43,759 nucleotides of DNA from NCBI GenBank assembly GCA_900318255.1, contig ONJX01000023.1, positions 1-43,759 of the forward strand, read 5' to 3'. This DNA comes from an uncultured Prevotellaceae bacterium. GTDB taxonomy: Bacteria; Bacteroidota; Bacteroidia; Bacteroidales; Muribaculaceae. The position numbers were made by a program, and so were the translations under genes. How positions within the stretch are numbered: position 1 is the first letter of the stretch; each line of letters begins with the position of its first letter. Under the pieces are notes generated by a model, which searched no databases, was not told the origin of the DNA, and saw only the letters and a program-made list of their open reading frames with translations. Shown here one piece after another: positions 15,291-24,126 of the stretch.

Positions 15291-16895
15291 CTATCGCTCC
15301 TGGAAGTTGAGTTGCGACTGGTTGATGAGCATGTTAAACGTGGGCTCGCTGCGCAATGGAGCAAGGTTCACATAGGGGGCATCGTTAACCTTGATGTCAT
15401 AAAGACCGCCATAGCCGTTGGCAAGGCACGACTCCAGATATTTCAAACCTTGAGCCTTGTTGCCCATTGCAGCCTGCAGTGCTGCTGCATAGTAGTAGGC
15501 CTCGCCACCTGTGGACGACGACTCCTTGACCACTTGCTCGGCCCAGGCTGCTGCCTCGCTGTCGCGGCCCAGCTCGTGGAGGGCAAAGCCCCGCAACGAG
15601 GTGTAATCATCGTCGTCAACGGTGAGCACCTTCTGGAAGTCGGCAGTAGCAGCTGCAGCGTTCTTGAGATGATTCTTGTTGAGCCATCCACGCAGCATGA
15701 GCATCTCCACATTATTGGGCTCGGCAGTGGCAGCCTTGTCGAGAAGGGCCAGTGCCTCCTTATGCTTCTTCTGCTCGATGAGCAGGCGCGCCTTCTCCAG
15801 CAGAGCTGGAACGAAGTTGGGGTCAATCACCAGAGCCTGGTCAAGGGTGTTGATGGCTGTGGTGAAGTTGTTGCCCTTACCCTGACGGCGCTCTATCAAG
15901 CTGCGCAGCACATAGCCCTCGGGGAGTGTGGGGTCGCTGGCGATGGCCTTGTTGGCATAGATGTAGGCCTGGTCATAGTCGCCAAGCTGGTAGAGGCATT
16001 TAGCCTCATCATTATAGATAGAGGGGTATTCCATCAGATTGTTGTCGGTAATAGCCTTGAGGTCGCGCAATGCCTGACCGTAGTGGTTATATTTCAGGGC
16101 AATAGCCGAGCACACGCGATAGAAGATGCCCACGCGAGGGTTGTCGTCGGTGGCGCGACGCAGCGAGGCTATCACGTCGTCGTAGTGGCCGTCGGCCAAT
16201 TCAAAGATGCGACTTATCGACTCCCCGTTATCGTCGGTAGAACTCATGGCAATAAGATAGGTGTCGCAGGCATCACGATACTTGCCGAGTTGCTCCTGAA
16301 CATGAGCGCGGTTCAAATAGACCTGTGGCTCGGCAGGAAACAGGGTCACTGCTTGATCAACCCATTTCATGGCCTCCTCGGCATTGCCTTTGTCGGCTTC
16401 TATGCATCCCAGGCCATACATAGCATCAAAGTTGCGTGGCACACGCTGGAGAATGCTCTTGAACTGCGCCTCGGCAGTAGCAAAGTCGCCTTTGGCATAA
16501 GCGAGCTTGCCTTTCATGTCAACCCAAGCAAGACTAGTGGGGTCGATGGCAGAGGCCTTGTCAACATCGGCAAGAGCAGCGTCATAGTTTCGGTTTATCT
16601 CATAAAGCTTAGCTCGCAGCATGTAGGCATCAAAAAGAAGCTCTGTTTCCTTGGCTGGAGCAAGCTCAATGGTGCGTGACACATCGTTGAGTGCAGCATC
16701 ATAGTTTCCATTGAAATAATGCTGATTGCCACGCATGAAGAGCGTGCTGTAATCGTTAGGGTTCTTGGCGATATAATCGTCATAAACCTTCATCACCGCC
16801 TGGGTGATTTTGTCTTCGCCCTGAGCGGCAACACTAAAGATAGTGCCCGACACAAGCACAAGTGCTACAAGCACTAAAAATTTCTTGATTTTCAT
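15291..16895 (-). CDS. Tetratricopeptide-repeat protein, exported
   Basis: The product is 534 residues. A signal peptide occupies about 1-24 (MKIKKFLVLVALVLVSGTIFSVAAQG). At least eight TPR units follow, with the usual spaced small and aromatic residues. Examples are DYSTLFMRGNQHYFNGNYDAALNDVSRTIELAP, NFDAMYGLGCIEADKGNAEEAMKWVDQAVTLFP and NNVEMLMLRGWLNKNHLKNAAAATADFQKVL. TPRs are protein-protein interaction scaffolds; the partner is unknown and no catalytic domain is visible. It is the last gene of a probable unit running nucleoside transporter, rsmE, this gene, with 25 nt between rsmE and its ATG. A long open frame on the opposite strand is only a codon-usage shadow. Confidence 0.9.
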   Translation of the reverse strand: MKIKKFLVLVALVLVSGTIFSVAAQGEDKITQAVMKVYDDYIAKNPNDYSTLFMRGNQHYFNGNYDAALNDVSRTIELAPAKETELLFDAYMLRAKLYEINRNYDAALADVDKASAIDPTSLAWVDMKGKLAYAKGDFATAEAQFKSILQRVPRNFDAMYGLGCIEADKGNAEEAMKWVDQAVTLFPAEPQVYLNRAHVQEQLGKYRDACDTYLIAMSSTDDNGESISRIFELADGHYDDVIASLRRATDDNPRVGIFYRVCSAIALKYNHYGQALRDLKAITDNNLMEYPSIYNDEAKCLYQLGDYDQAYIYANKAIASDPTLPEGYVLRSLIERRQGKGNNFTTAINTLDQALVIDPNFVPALLEKARLLIEQKKHKEALALLDKAATAEPNNVEMLMLRGWLNKNHLKNAAAATADFQKVLTVDDDDYTSLRGFALHELGRDSEAAAWAEQVVKESSSTGGEAYYYAAALQAAMGNKAQGLKYLESCLANGYGGLYDIKVNDAPYVNLAPLRSEPTFNMLINQSQLNFQER

Positions 16896-16920
16896 AGTTT
16901 TATGTATGTATTATATATAA

Positions 16921-17646
16921 TTATTTCGTCTTTTTCAGTTCCTTGATGGCATGCATTGTCGCTATAGCAAAAACTGCGGCGGTCTCGGTGCGCAGGCGGC
17001 TCTCGCCTAGCGTCACTGGCACGAAGCCGGCATTGAGGGCTGTGGCCACCTCCTGGGGGTCGAAGTCGCCCTCGGGACCTATCAGCACCACAGCGTCGCG
17101 CCCAGGGTCATAGACCTGTGCCAGCGAGCGGCGTTGCTCGCGTGGCAGCGACTCGTCGCAGTAGGCAATGAAACGCTGCGCATCGCTTGGCTCAGCGAGG
17201 AAGTCCTCAATGTGAGTGAGCTCGTCGAGCTGCGGCAGCTGCGCCTTGAGCGACTGCTTCATGGCGGCGATGAGTATCTTGTGCAAGCGCTCGGTCTTGA
17301 GCACCTTGCGCTCGCTGTGGCAGCACAGCAGCGGCGTGATGCGGTCCACGCCCATCTCGGTGCATTTCTCAGCCATCCACTCCATGCGGTCGAGGTTCTT
17401 GGTGGGAGCCACTGCCACCTCTACCCTGCTGCCCCAATGTGGCGGACATGCCTCCCGTGAGATTATCTCCACCCCGCAATGCTTGGCATGAGCCATGGCA
17501 ATGCGGCAGCGATAGAGTGTGCCAGCGCCATCGATGATCTCGATTTCATCGCCCTCGACAAGCCTGAGCACTCGCACGCAGTGGCGCGACTCCTCCTCAG
17601 GAAGAGTGCCTGTAGCAGCTATGTCGGGGGCGAAAAATCGATGCAT
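16921..17646 (-). CDS. rsmE: 16S rRNA (uracil(1498)-N(3))-methyltransferase
   Basis: The product is 241 residues, the normal RsmE length. An N-terminal PUA-like barrel (MHRFFAPDIAATGTLPEEESRHCVRVLRLVEGDEIEIIDG) is followed by a SPOUT methyltransferase domain. The SAM-binding trefoil-knot motifs are present: VVLIGPEGDFDPQEV and PVTLGESRLRTETAAVFAIATMHAIKE. DRMEWMAEKCTEMGVDRITPLLCCHSER is also family-typical. The enzyme methylates U1498 in helix 44 of 16S rRNA in the assembled small subunit. It lies 19 nt behind the transporter gene and is probably co-transcribed with it and with the TPR gene. Confidence 0.96.
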   Translation of the reverse strand: MHRFFAPDIAATGTLPEEESRHCVRVLRLVEGDEIEIIDGAGTLYRCRIAMAHAKHCGVEIISREACPPHWGSRVEVAVAPTKNLDRMEWMAEKCTEMGVDRITPLLCCHSERKVLKTERLHKILIAAMKQSLKAQLPQLDELTHIEDFLAEPSDAQRFIAYCDESLPREQRRSLAQVYDPGRDAVVLIGPEGDFDPQEVATALNAGFVPVTLGESRLRTETAAVFAIATMHAIKELKKTK

Positions 17647-17665
17647 GGTTTAACCAATCTAGTGA

Positions 17666-19066
17666 CTAATTACTTACATTTTTACCTATAGCGGCTGGGT
17701 CATGCTTGTACTTGAACATAACCCAGAAGCACACTGCTACAACCAGGGCAAAAGCAGAGAAGATAAACCACGGTGTCTGCCAATCACCTAAAAGGTAGCT
17801 TGTTGTCTCTGTTTTGGACACTCCATCAACAACGACTGTCATTGGCACACCTTCCCAGTTACAATAATTACCTTCAATCAATTTACCTGCGAGATATGTT
17901 CCAACCGAAGCTCCAATACCATTTGTCATGAGCATAAACAAGCCTTGAGCTGAGCCCTTGATTTTTGGATCTGTACACTCTTTATCGACAAACAGACCTC
18001 CAGAGACGTTAAAGAAGTCGAAGGCTACACCATAAACAATGCAAGATAGAACAAAGAATATCACTCCAGGGAAGTTAGGATTTCCTATTCCAAAGAAACC
18101 AAAACGGAATACCCACGCAAACATAGCCATGAGCATCACCTTCTTGATACCAAAACGTTTCAAGAAGAACGGGATGAGCAATATACACAGTGCCTCAGCA
18201 ATTTGAGACAGAGATATAAGCATTGTTGCATTATTAGCAGCAAACGAATTGGCATACTCTTTAACAGCCTCGAAGCTCTTCAAGAATGGTGTGGCATATC
18301 CATTAGTTACCTGCAGGCACATACCAAGCAATGCCGAGAAAATAAAGAACATTGCCATTTTCTTATCCTTAAACAACTTGAAAGCGTTGAGACCAAGCAT
18401 TTCTGATAGCGACTGCTTCTCCTGTTTTTTTGTTATCTTGCATTGTGGCAATGTGAACGTGTAAAGGAAAAGGACTAAACTTAACACTCCCGACACAAAG
18501 AATTGCATATACGTCATCTGAAATTGATAGGCACTCCTCGACAATGTGAAGAAGAAACCTTTTTCAGGATGAAGAACGGCACAATTCACAAACCACATGG
18601 TAGCGATAAAACCTACTGTTCCAAACACGCGAATTGGAGGAAACGCTTTAACCGTATCATAACCCTTCTCATTAAGCATTGAAAAAGCTGCGGTGTTAGA
18701 CAATGCCAATGTCGGCATATAGAATGCCACACTCAACGTATAAAGAGTTATAAACAAGCCTTGATTAGCAATCGGGTTCATGCCACCTTCTCCAAAACCA
18801 GCAGAGTATCCCATATACCAACAAGAAAGCATAAATACACCAGCCAATAAATGGCAGATACCTAATAATCGCTGAGGTTGGATATATTTATCTGCAATAA
18901 TACCCATCAATGTTGGCATAAAGATTGATACCAACCCCTGAATTACATAGAACCATGATACTGGTAGTCCTGCTGCACCCAAATAGTTTCCCATGCAGGT
19001 GAGGTAAGACCCCCACACAGCAAACTCCAGGAAGTTCATGATGATTAATCTAACTTTTAGATTCAT
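17666..19066 (-). CDS. MFS transporter of the nucleoside:H+ symporter (NupG-like) family
   Basis: The product is 466 residues with about twelve membrane helices. The N-terminus MNLKVRLIIMNFLEFAVWGSYLTCMGNYL and the loop GIIADKYIQPQRLLGICHLL are characteristic of the NHS/NupG family in Bacteroidota. A cytoplasmic loop sits near the middle (about 205-225, TLPQCKITKKQEKQSLSEM). These inner-membrane carriers import nucleosides with protons. The gene is more AT-rich than its neighbours (many AAA, ATA and TTA codons), which could mean foreign origin or just membrane-protein bias. It lies between the bifunctional-nuclease gene and rsmE, 41 nt and 19 nt away, so one transcript is likely. Confidence 0.88.
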   Translation of the reverse strand: MNLKVRLIIMNFLEFAVWGSYLTCMGNYLGAAGLPVSWFYVIQGLVSIFMPTLMGIIADKYIQPQRLLGICHLLAGVFMLSCWYMGYSAGFGEGGMNPIANQGLFITLYTLSVAFYMPTLALSNTAAFSMLNEKGYDTVKAFPPIRVFGTVGFIATMWFVNCAVLHPEKGFFFTLSRSAYQFQMTYMQFFVSGVLSLVLFLYTFTLPQCKITKKQEKQSLSEMLGLNAFKLFKDKKMAMFFIFSALLGMCLQVTNGYATPFLKSFEAVKEYANSFAANNATMLISLSQIAEALCILLIPFFLKRFGIKKVMLMAMFAWVFRFGFFGIGNPNFPGVIFFVLSCIVYGVAFDFFNVSGGLFVDKECTDPKIKGSAQGLFMLMTNGIGASVGTYLAGKLIEGNYCNWEGVPMTVVVDGVSKTETTSYLLGDWQTPWFIFSAFALVVAVCFWVMFKYKHDPAAIGKNVSN

Positions 19067-19107
19067 AATGCTTTTTGATGTTTTGAGTTATTAATTATAT
19101 TATTTTT

Positions 19108-19707
19108 TTATTCTGACAAATCTTCGGTCTTTGGCTCGTTGCCCAGCTTCTCGTTGATGGCCTTCTGAATGCTGGCGGCGAGCTCATATTTCTCTAACTC
19201 TACAGCGCGGGAGAGCTTCTTTTGCAGCTCCTCGACCGTCATGTCGCTCAGTGAGCGCTTGGGCTTGACAGCCACCTTGCCTTGCTCGCCGTCCTTGATG
19301 AGGAAGCCGGTCTTGTCGAGCACTTCGCGGGTGGTGTAGATAGGGGCGTTAGTGCGCAGCGCTAGAGCAATGGCGTCGCTAGTGCGCGACTCCAGCTCGA
19401 GGTTCTGGCTGGCTGTCGAGAGTTTGAGACGCGACATGAACACTCCCTCGCTGAACTTGTAGATCATCACCTCATCGAGGCTTATGCCAAAGGCGTGAAA
19501 CATGCTCACCATCAAGTCGTGCGACAAAGGGCGTGGCGGTATCACATGCTCCATGCGCATGGCAATGCTCTGCGCTTCGCTGGTGCCCACCACGATGGGC
19601 ACACGCAGGTCGCCGTCGCGCTGCTTGAGCAACAAAGCGTAAGCTCCAGCCTGTATCTGGCTATAGGTGATGCCCATCACATCCATTTCTATCTTGTTTT
19701 CGGTCAT
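19108..19707 (-). CDS. Bifunctional nuclease (DUF151/BFN) domain protein with UvrB/C motif
   Basis: The product is 199 residues. The DUF151 domain spans about 5-135, including LRVPIVVGTSEAQSIAMRME and the acidic LESRTSDAIALALRTNAPIYTTREVLDKTG. A C-terminal UvrB/UvrC-like helical pair follows (about 155-190, MTVEELQKKLSRAVELEKYELAASIQKAINEKL). Members of this family have been reported to have nuclease activity toward RNA and DNA in plants; the bacterial role is unclear. The domain pairing with a UVR motif is usual in Bacteroidales. The start at 19707 (MTENKIEMDVMGIT) is the likely one. Confidence 0.9.
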   Translation of the reverse strand: MTENKIEMDVMGITYSQIQAGAYALLLKQRDGDLRVPIVVGTSEAQSIAMRMEHVIPPRPLSHDLMVSMFHAFGISLDEVMIYKFSEGVFMSRLKLSTASQNLELESRTSDAIALALRTNAPIYTTREVLDKTGFLIKDGEQGKVAVKPKRSLSDMTVEELQKKLSRAVELEKYELAASIQKAINEKLGNEPKTEDLSE

Positions 19708-19739
19708 TTCTTCTAATTATTACTAGATAAACATCTAAC

Positions 19740-19774
19740 ACTTAACATTTAACACTTATCTCTTAACATTTAAA
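19740..19774. repeat. 7-bp-period tract (ACTTAAC/ATTTAAC), 5 units
   Basis: The units are ACTTAAC, ATTTAAC, ACTTATC, TCTTAAC, ATTTAAA. The tract overlaps the mnmA stop codon at 19770 and fills most of the spacer to the next gene. Confidence 0.85.
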
Positions 19775-20837
19775 AAGTTATCACTCCGCTACCATAGCAC
19801 AGGTGCTGGTCGCGGTCATAAATCACGGCAAACTGTCCTGGCGCTATGCCCTGTATGTCCTCATCGCTCTCGATGAGCCATTGGTTGCCCTCGATGTGCG
19901 ACAGATGCCCCTTGGCAAAATGTGGAGTGTGGCGGTTCTTGAAAGTGATCTCGTGAGTGCCGCCTCTCCCCTGCCATGGGTTGCCGCTGATGAAGTGCAT
20001 CTCGTCGAGCTTTATCTCGCGGCCATACTGCTTGCTCGTGCCGTAACCATTGCTCACATAGATGGCGTTGTCCTGAATGTTCTTCTTCACCACATACCAG
20101 GGGCCGCCGCTCAGTCCCAAGCCCTTGCGCTGCCCTATGGTGTGGAACCAGTAGCCGTTGTGCTCGCCTAGCTTGCGACCGGTCTCTATCTCGATGATGG
20201 GACCTTTTTTCACACCCAAGTGACGGCGAATGAAGTCGTTATAGTTAATCTGCCCCAGGAAGCAGATGCCCTGGCTGTCTTTGCGACTGGCGTTGGGCAG
20301 CTTCACCTGCTGGGCAATCTCACGCACGCGCGACTTGGGCATCGCCCCAATCGGGAAGATGAGATGTTGCAACTGGTCGTAGGTGATTTGAGCCAGGAAG
20401 TCGGTCTGATCCTTGACGGCATCCACTGCTGTGGCAAGATACTTTGTACCGTCAATCTCGCAGGTGGTGGCATAGTGCCCGGTGGCTGTGAGGTCAAAAT
20501 CCTTGCCCCACCGCTGCTCAAAGTATCCGAACTTTATCATGCGGTTGCACATCATGTCGGGATTGGGAGTGAGACCTGCCTTGACGGTGCGCAGAGCATA
20601 TTCCATCACGTTGTCCCAGTACTCCTCGTGCAGCGACACCACCTCTAGGGGCAAGCCATAGCGGTGGGCTATGAGCTGGCACATCTCGATGTCCTCCTCG
20701 GCGCTGCAGTCGCCCTCGTCGTTGTCCATGCCTATGCGTATGTAGAACAACTGCAGGTCGTGCTCGGCCTGCTGAGCAAGCTCATGCACCACTACTGCGC
20801 TGTCAACGCCTCCCGATACCAGTACCGCTATGTTCAT
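19770..20837 (-). CDS. mnmA: tRNA-specific 2-thiouridylase
   Basis: The product is 355 residues from the ATG at 20837 ([17 protein letters not shown]); an in-frame TTG two codons upstream is less likely. The PP-loop ATP-binding motif SGGVDS is at the N-terminus. [13 protein letters not shown] carries the first catalytic Cys and [16 protein letters not shown] the second, and [19 protein letters not shown] is also family-specific. The enzyme adds sulfur at C2 of U34 in tRNA-Lys, tRNA-Glu and tRNA-Gln, next to the C5 modification made by MnmE (encoded at 39194-40564). A 13-unit heptamer tract begins 5 nt upstream of the start codon, occupying the leader. Confidence 0.96.
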   Translation of the reverse strand: MNIAVLVSGGVDSAVVVHELAQQAEHDLQLFYIRIGMDNDEGDCSAEEDIEMCQLIAHRYGLPLEVVSLHEEYWDNVMEYALRTVKAGLTPNPDMMCNRMIKFGYFEQRWGKDFDLTATGHYATTCEIDGTKYLATAVDAVKDQTDFLAQITYDQLQHLIFPIGAMPKSRVREIAQQVKLPNASRKDSQGICFLGQINYNDFIRRHLGVKKGPIIEIETGRKLGEHNGYWFHTIGQRKGLGLSGGPWYVVKKNIQDNAIYVSNGYGTSKQYGREIKLDEMHFISGNPWQGRGGTHEITFKNRHTPHFAKGHLSHIEGNQWLIESDEDIQGIAPGQFAVIYDRDQHLCYGSGVITF

Positions 20838-20841
20838 AGTC

Positions 20842-20932
20842 AACAGTTAATAGTTGATTGTTAACAGTTAATAGTTAGTAGTTGATAGTTAGTAGTTGAT
20901 AGTTAGTAGTTGATAGTTAGTAGTTGATAGTT
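20842..20932. repeat. 7-bp-period tract (AGTAGTT/GATAGTT), 13 units, in the mnmA leader
   Basis: Thirteen consecutive heptamers include four exact AGTAGTT+GATAGTT pairs (a 14-bp higher-order unit) at 20877-20932, with more diverged AATAGTT/AACAGTT units nearest the gene. This is the longest tract in the window and lies directly before the mnmA start codon. Confidence 0.95.
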
Positions 20933-20974
20933 AGTGAATGGGCGCCAACGCGCTCCTTTTCTAACCTCTGGTAA

Positions 20975-21002
20975 ACTTAACACTTAACACTTTACACTTA
21001 AA
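20975..21002. repeat. 7-bp-period tract (ACTTAAC), 4 units
   Basis: The units are ACTTAAC, ACTTAAC, ACTTTAC, ACTTAAA, ending 3 bp from the DoxX stop codon. Confidence 0.85.
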
Positions 21003-21004
21003 AA

Positions 21005-21499
21005 TTAAGCTTTCTCGAGCACTTCGCTTTCCTCATCATCTTTCTCGCTAATGGTGTGGATCGCTACTAGATAGTCGAGCGAAATCTTGCCTGGGCCTGC
21101 AAGCAACATATAGACAAAAACTCCCAGGAACATGACAGGATATCCAGGCTCAAAGAAGAACATCTGCTGGGCTGCGCCTGCCACATTGTGGACACTGGGC
21201 ATCACAGTCTCGGCATAAAGCATCACTCCTATCGACGGCAACAGGGCAAAGCGCGTAAACAAGCCTAGAATGATAAACACCGCACACACGATTTCTATCA
21301 CCACTATTGCCACCATAGTAGTCTCGTTAATACCCATTGCAGTGTGGGCAAACTCATTGAGGTGCATCATTTGTCTCACACCTAGCTGCAAGAACATCAG
21401 TCCTGTGAACAGGCGCAGGAACAAGCGCGAGAGGTTGCTGTAGGTGTGACCCACATTCATCATGAACAAACTCTGAAACCACTTTGGAATCTTTGTCAT
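21005..21499 (-). CDS. DoxX family membrane protein
   Basis: The product is 164 residues with four membrane helices at about 25-42, 58-80, 85-105 and 120-140. The family pattern is visible in LSRLFLRLFTGLMFLQLGVRQM, VVIEIVCAVFIILGLFTRFALLPSIGVMLYAE and the late GYPVMFLGVFVYMLLAGPGKISLD (G-P-G-x-x-S-L-D is typical). DoxX-like proteins are inner-membrane proteins of unclear function, some tied to thiosulfate:quinone oxidation or redox stress. The gene lies 40 nt behind the DUF5106 gene and is probably co-transcribed with it. Confidence 0.9.
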   Translation of the reverse strand: MTKIPKWFQSLFMMNVGHTYSNLSRLFLRLFTGLMFLQLGVRQMMHLNEFAHTAMGINETTMVAIVVIEIVCAVFIILGLFTRFALLPSIGVMLYAETVMPSVHNVAGAAQQMFFFEPGYPVMFLGVFVYMLLAGPGKISLDYLVAIHTISEKDDEESEVLEKA

Positions 21500-21539
21500 A
21501 GTCTTTATCGTGTTTTTATTGTTTTCTTCAATGTGTTAC

Positions 21540-22430
21540 TTAGTTAGACACCATGCTTTTCATGTAATCAACGGTCTTGTTCTTGGCAATAACGCGAAAC
21601 TCCTCGTCAAGAACATACAGGCACGGCATGATGCGCATGTCGAGCTTGCCGCTCACCTCCTTGCTGGCACCCACTTCCCACTGCTTGCTATAGCCCTGTG
21701 AGTCGGCATCCCACTGCTTGGGAATGTCGCCTGCCACGATGTTTATCACCTTGATGCGTCCTTGGTCAACAAACTGGGAAAAGGCGATGTCGGTGCTCAA
21801 GCGCATGCGCTCTATTGAGCTGCCAGTGCCGCTATCACTGAACATCACCACATAGAGGGTAGCGCCATCAGTGCGGTTATCGGTCAAGTGGCGGCGAGCA
21901 CCAGTTATCGAGGTGTATTCAAAGTCGAGCAACGGCTCTCCAAGCTTGCTGGTGTTCAAGCGCTTGATTTGCTCACTATAGTGGTTGCGCAGCTCCTTCT
22001 TCACCCAGTTAGCATCAACCACGCTCTGGGCAAATGTAATATACAAGTCGTCAACCACATCAGTGTCGTGGTAAAAAAGAATAAACTCTGCCATACTCGC
22101 CAGCTTCAAGAAGTTGTCGTGATTGGCCTGAGACTTGAACATGAGGTTGCGCACCGAGCCTAATGACACATTCACATTGGCTCCAGCTTTCATAATCTCG
22201 AAATAGGTGAGCATCGCCTCCATCAGAAGGCTGTCGTTTTCTTGGGCAAAGGGCTTGGTGAGCTCACATTTGTCCCAAAAGTGCTGAACGCTGTAGTTGC
22301 AACGGCTCTCGATGGTAGTACAGGTGTCGGGGGCAACAGGGTATTCAAACAAAGTAGTCACCTGGCACACCGCATTACTCACTGAAAATAAACTTATTAC
22401 AACTAATAATAAACGTAAATACTTATTCAT
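21540..22430 (-). CDS. DUF5106-type thioredoxin-like exported protein without CXXC
   Basis: The product is 296 residues. A signal peptide occupies about 1-22 (MNKYLRLLLVVISLFSVSNAVCQ). The N-terminal helical half (about 30-165, YSVQHFWDKCELTKPFAQENDSLLMEAMLTYFEIM) resembles DUF5106. The second half has a thioredoxin/TlpA-like layout (LDFEYTSITGARRHL, TLYVVMFSDSGTGSSIERMRL, then MPCLYVLDEEFRVIAKN). At the place where the redox CXXC would sit the sequence is SDSGTGSS, so disulfide chemistry is unlikely. The function is unknown; its consistent DoxX neighbour suggests a shared envelope role. Its promoter lies at 22469-22500. Confidence 0.75.
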   Translation of the reverse strand: MNKYLRLLLVVISLFSVSNAVCQVTTLFEYPVAPDTCTTIESRCNYSVQHFWDKCELTKPFAQENDSLLMEAMLTYFEIMKAGANVNVSLGSVRNLMFKSQANHDNFLKLASMAEFILFYHDTDVVDDLYITFAQSVVDANWVKKELRNHYSEQIKRLNTSKLGEPLLDFEYTSITGARRHLTDNRTDGATLYVVMFSDSGTGSSIERMRLSTDIAFSQFVDQGRIKVINIVAGDIPKQWDADSQGYSKQWEVGASKEVSGKLDMRIMPCLYVLDEEFRVIAKNKTVDYMKSMVSN

Positions 22431-22468
22431 CTAAAAATACAACAATTGTCATCTAACTATTTAACTTG

Positions 22469-22500
22469 CTAAGGTACGGCAAAAAAACACAACACACAAA
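22469..22500 (-). promoter_or_regulatory. Bacteroidota promoter for the DUF5106-doxX unit
   Basis: On the minus strand TTTG (22497-22500), a 20-nt spacer and TACCTTAG (22469-22476, one change from TAnnTTTG) form a good match. Confidence 0.6.
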
Positions 22501-22530
22501 CTTATTGCACTAAAAAAAACTTAATGCCAC

Positions 22531-22566
22531 AAAAAAATCCCCCTGTGGCAGTTGACGCCAAGGGGG
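22531..22566 (-). terminator. Intrinsic terminator after tRNA-Thr
   Basis: The stem arms CCCCCTGTGGC (22539-22549) and GCCAAGGGGG (22557-22566) are followed on the minus strand by seven T. It ends the transcript carrying the tRNA and, probably, the DUF4270 gene. Confidence 0.85.
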
Positions 22567-22576
22567 AAATCGAGGG

Positions 22577-22649
<73 letters not shown>

Positions 22650-22664
22650 TTGATTATATCTGTG

Positions 22665-24089
22665 CTAATATAATATCTGCTTACTATAGGAAAGTATTAT
22701 CTTCGCATTGATCAGATCGAGCTTCGCCAAGCACGGTCGTGACACAGCTGGTGCTATCTTTGTGATAACCTCGCTCGTAGCTCCAGCAGTGTAGTAATAG
22801 TAACTCGACGAGGTGTTAGTGTATTTTGTCACATCTATGGGCATAATCACAAAGTTCATGTCGCTCTCGTCGGCCACTCCACCTTTTTTGTTGATGATGT
22901 CGAGGACATAATTCCTGAGCCCAGTGAAGGTGTAGGCTTTTTCCTGGTCGTTATACTCGGCATAGAATGCGTCTTTGTTATTGGTTAATGAGTCCTTTTC
23001 AAAGAACGTGTCGCGATAGCCCTCTTTCACCATCAGCAGATACTTAGGCGGGGCTATGCCATATTTGTTAGCTATCTCTTTAGCGGGAATTTCAAGGGTC
23101 AAATTGTTGATTACACTCAACGCTTCGCTCGAGTCATCATTGAATCGGTCTATAATATCCTGAATAGGGAAATGCGCATGAACCTCATATCCTGCTGGCC
23201 CCATCACTATGGCGTCTCCAGCATCAATCATCGACTTGACCGAAGGCGCCGCATCGAGCATGATGTTGTTGTTATATACCACCTCGGGGGTTACCGCCAT
23301 GTAGCTTTGCGACTTGGCGGGATAGATGGTGTCGCTACTCTCGTCAATCTTCTCATACTTGCGATAATAGCTCACAAACTCAATGTCGTAGAAGTTCATC
23401 ACATGGCCCTCGCCATAGCTGTTCTTGATGTAGATGCCAGGGAAGAACGAGGCAAAGTCGGTAGGACTTTTAAATATTGAGGGGTTAGCTTTGAACTCAT
23501 TAAAAATATCGCGAGCATAGCTCACTGGCACAGGCACCTTAATCTCGTAGTAGCTTACCGTTGTGCCAGTTTGCGATACGACCTCGGTCTTTAACGTCAT
23601 GTCGCTGGCCGAATATGCCACCGACCCCATTGCTGCGTCCTCGCTATAGTAACCGCTGGGGTCGAAGTCGGTGTAGATGGGGTTGGGGAGTTCCTTGTTG
23701 AGCTTATACACACTCATGCGCATGGGCGCAAGCTTGTCGCCAATGACATCGCCAGTACTCACCCGCATCACTATGAAGCAGGAATCGATCCACTCGGCAC
23801 CACCACGCACACCCACCGTGTCAATCTTAGTAGTGGGCATAAACTGCGCCACCACATCGCTGGTGAGAGTGCCATAGCCATCGGCCGTGACCTTGCCTAT
23901 CAACTGGATGCTACTGCGCGACCGCAAATGTGGGCTTCTCACACTCACACCGCTGAGGACAAAACTGCTGTCCTCAATTATCGCCGAATGGATGTCGGAG
24001 ATAGATGTCCCTATCACATCGTCGGTGCAGGAGTTAAAGCTAACGGCCACTGCGAGTGCCAACAGTAACGCAAATAATATCTTTTTCAT
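22665..24089 (-). CDS. DUF4270 family lipoprotein
   Basis: The product is 474 residues. The lipoprotein signal is MKKILFALLLALAVAVSFNSC, so Cys21 would be lipidated. The mature part begins TDDVIGTSISDIHSAIIEDSSFVLSG and RSRSSIQLIGKVTADGYGTLTSDVVAQF, the typical start of DUF4270 proteins, and the rest is beta-rich. The family is confined to Bacteroidota, is anchored in the outer membrane or periplasm, and has no known function. It lies 37 nt behind a short glycogen-synthase-like gene, a pairing common in Bacteroidales, and 15 nt ahead of tRNA-Thr. Confidence 0.88.
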   Translation of the reverse strand: MKKILFALLLALAVAVSFNSCTDDVIGTSISDIHSAIIEDSSFVLSGVSVRSPHLRSRSSIQLIGKVTADGYGTLTSDVVAQFMPTTKIDTVGVRGGAEWIDSCFIVMRVSTGDVIGDKLAPMRMSVYKLNKELPNPIYTDFDPSGYYSEDAAMGSVAYSASDMTLKTEVVSQTGTTVSYYEIKVPVPVSYARDIFNEFKANPSIFKSPTDFASFFPGIYIKNSYGEGHVMNFYDIEFVSYYRKYEKIDESSDTIYPAKSQSYMAVTPEVVYNNNIMLDAAPSVKSMIDAGDAIVMGPAGYEVHAHFPIQDIIDRFNDDSSEALSVINNLTLEIPAKEIANKYGIAPPKYLLMVKEGYRDTFFEKDSLTNNKDAFYAEYNDQEKAYTFTGLRNYVLDIINKKGGVADESDMNFVIMPIDVTKYTNTSSSYYYYTAGATSEVITKIAPAVSRPCLAKLDLINAKIILSYSKQILY

Positions 24090-24126
24090 TCTTTCAATCT
24101 AAACTCTTTTGCAACAATGGTTCTCT

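Noticed and set aside
15312..16679. A 455-codon open frame opposite the TPR gene
   Set aside because: It mirrors codon positions of the TPR gene, has no family features, and is a codon-bias shadow. The same holds for the long frames opposite dxs (37018-38220) and the rluB-like gene (26622-27803).
17666..19066. The AT-rich nucleoside transporter as a horizontally acquired gene
   Set aside because: Its neighbourhood with the bifunctional nuclease gene is usual in Bacteroidales, and membrane proteins are often AT-biased; not enough to claim transfer.
20842..20932. Possible CRISPR array
   Set aside because: The repeats are 7-14 bp, contiguous, and lack unique spacers; no cas genes are present.
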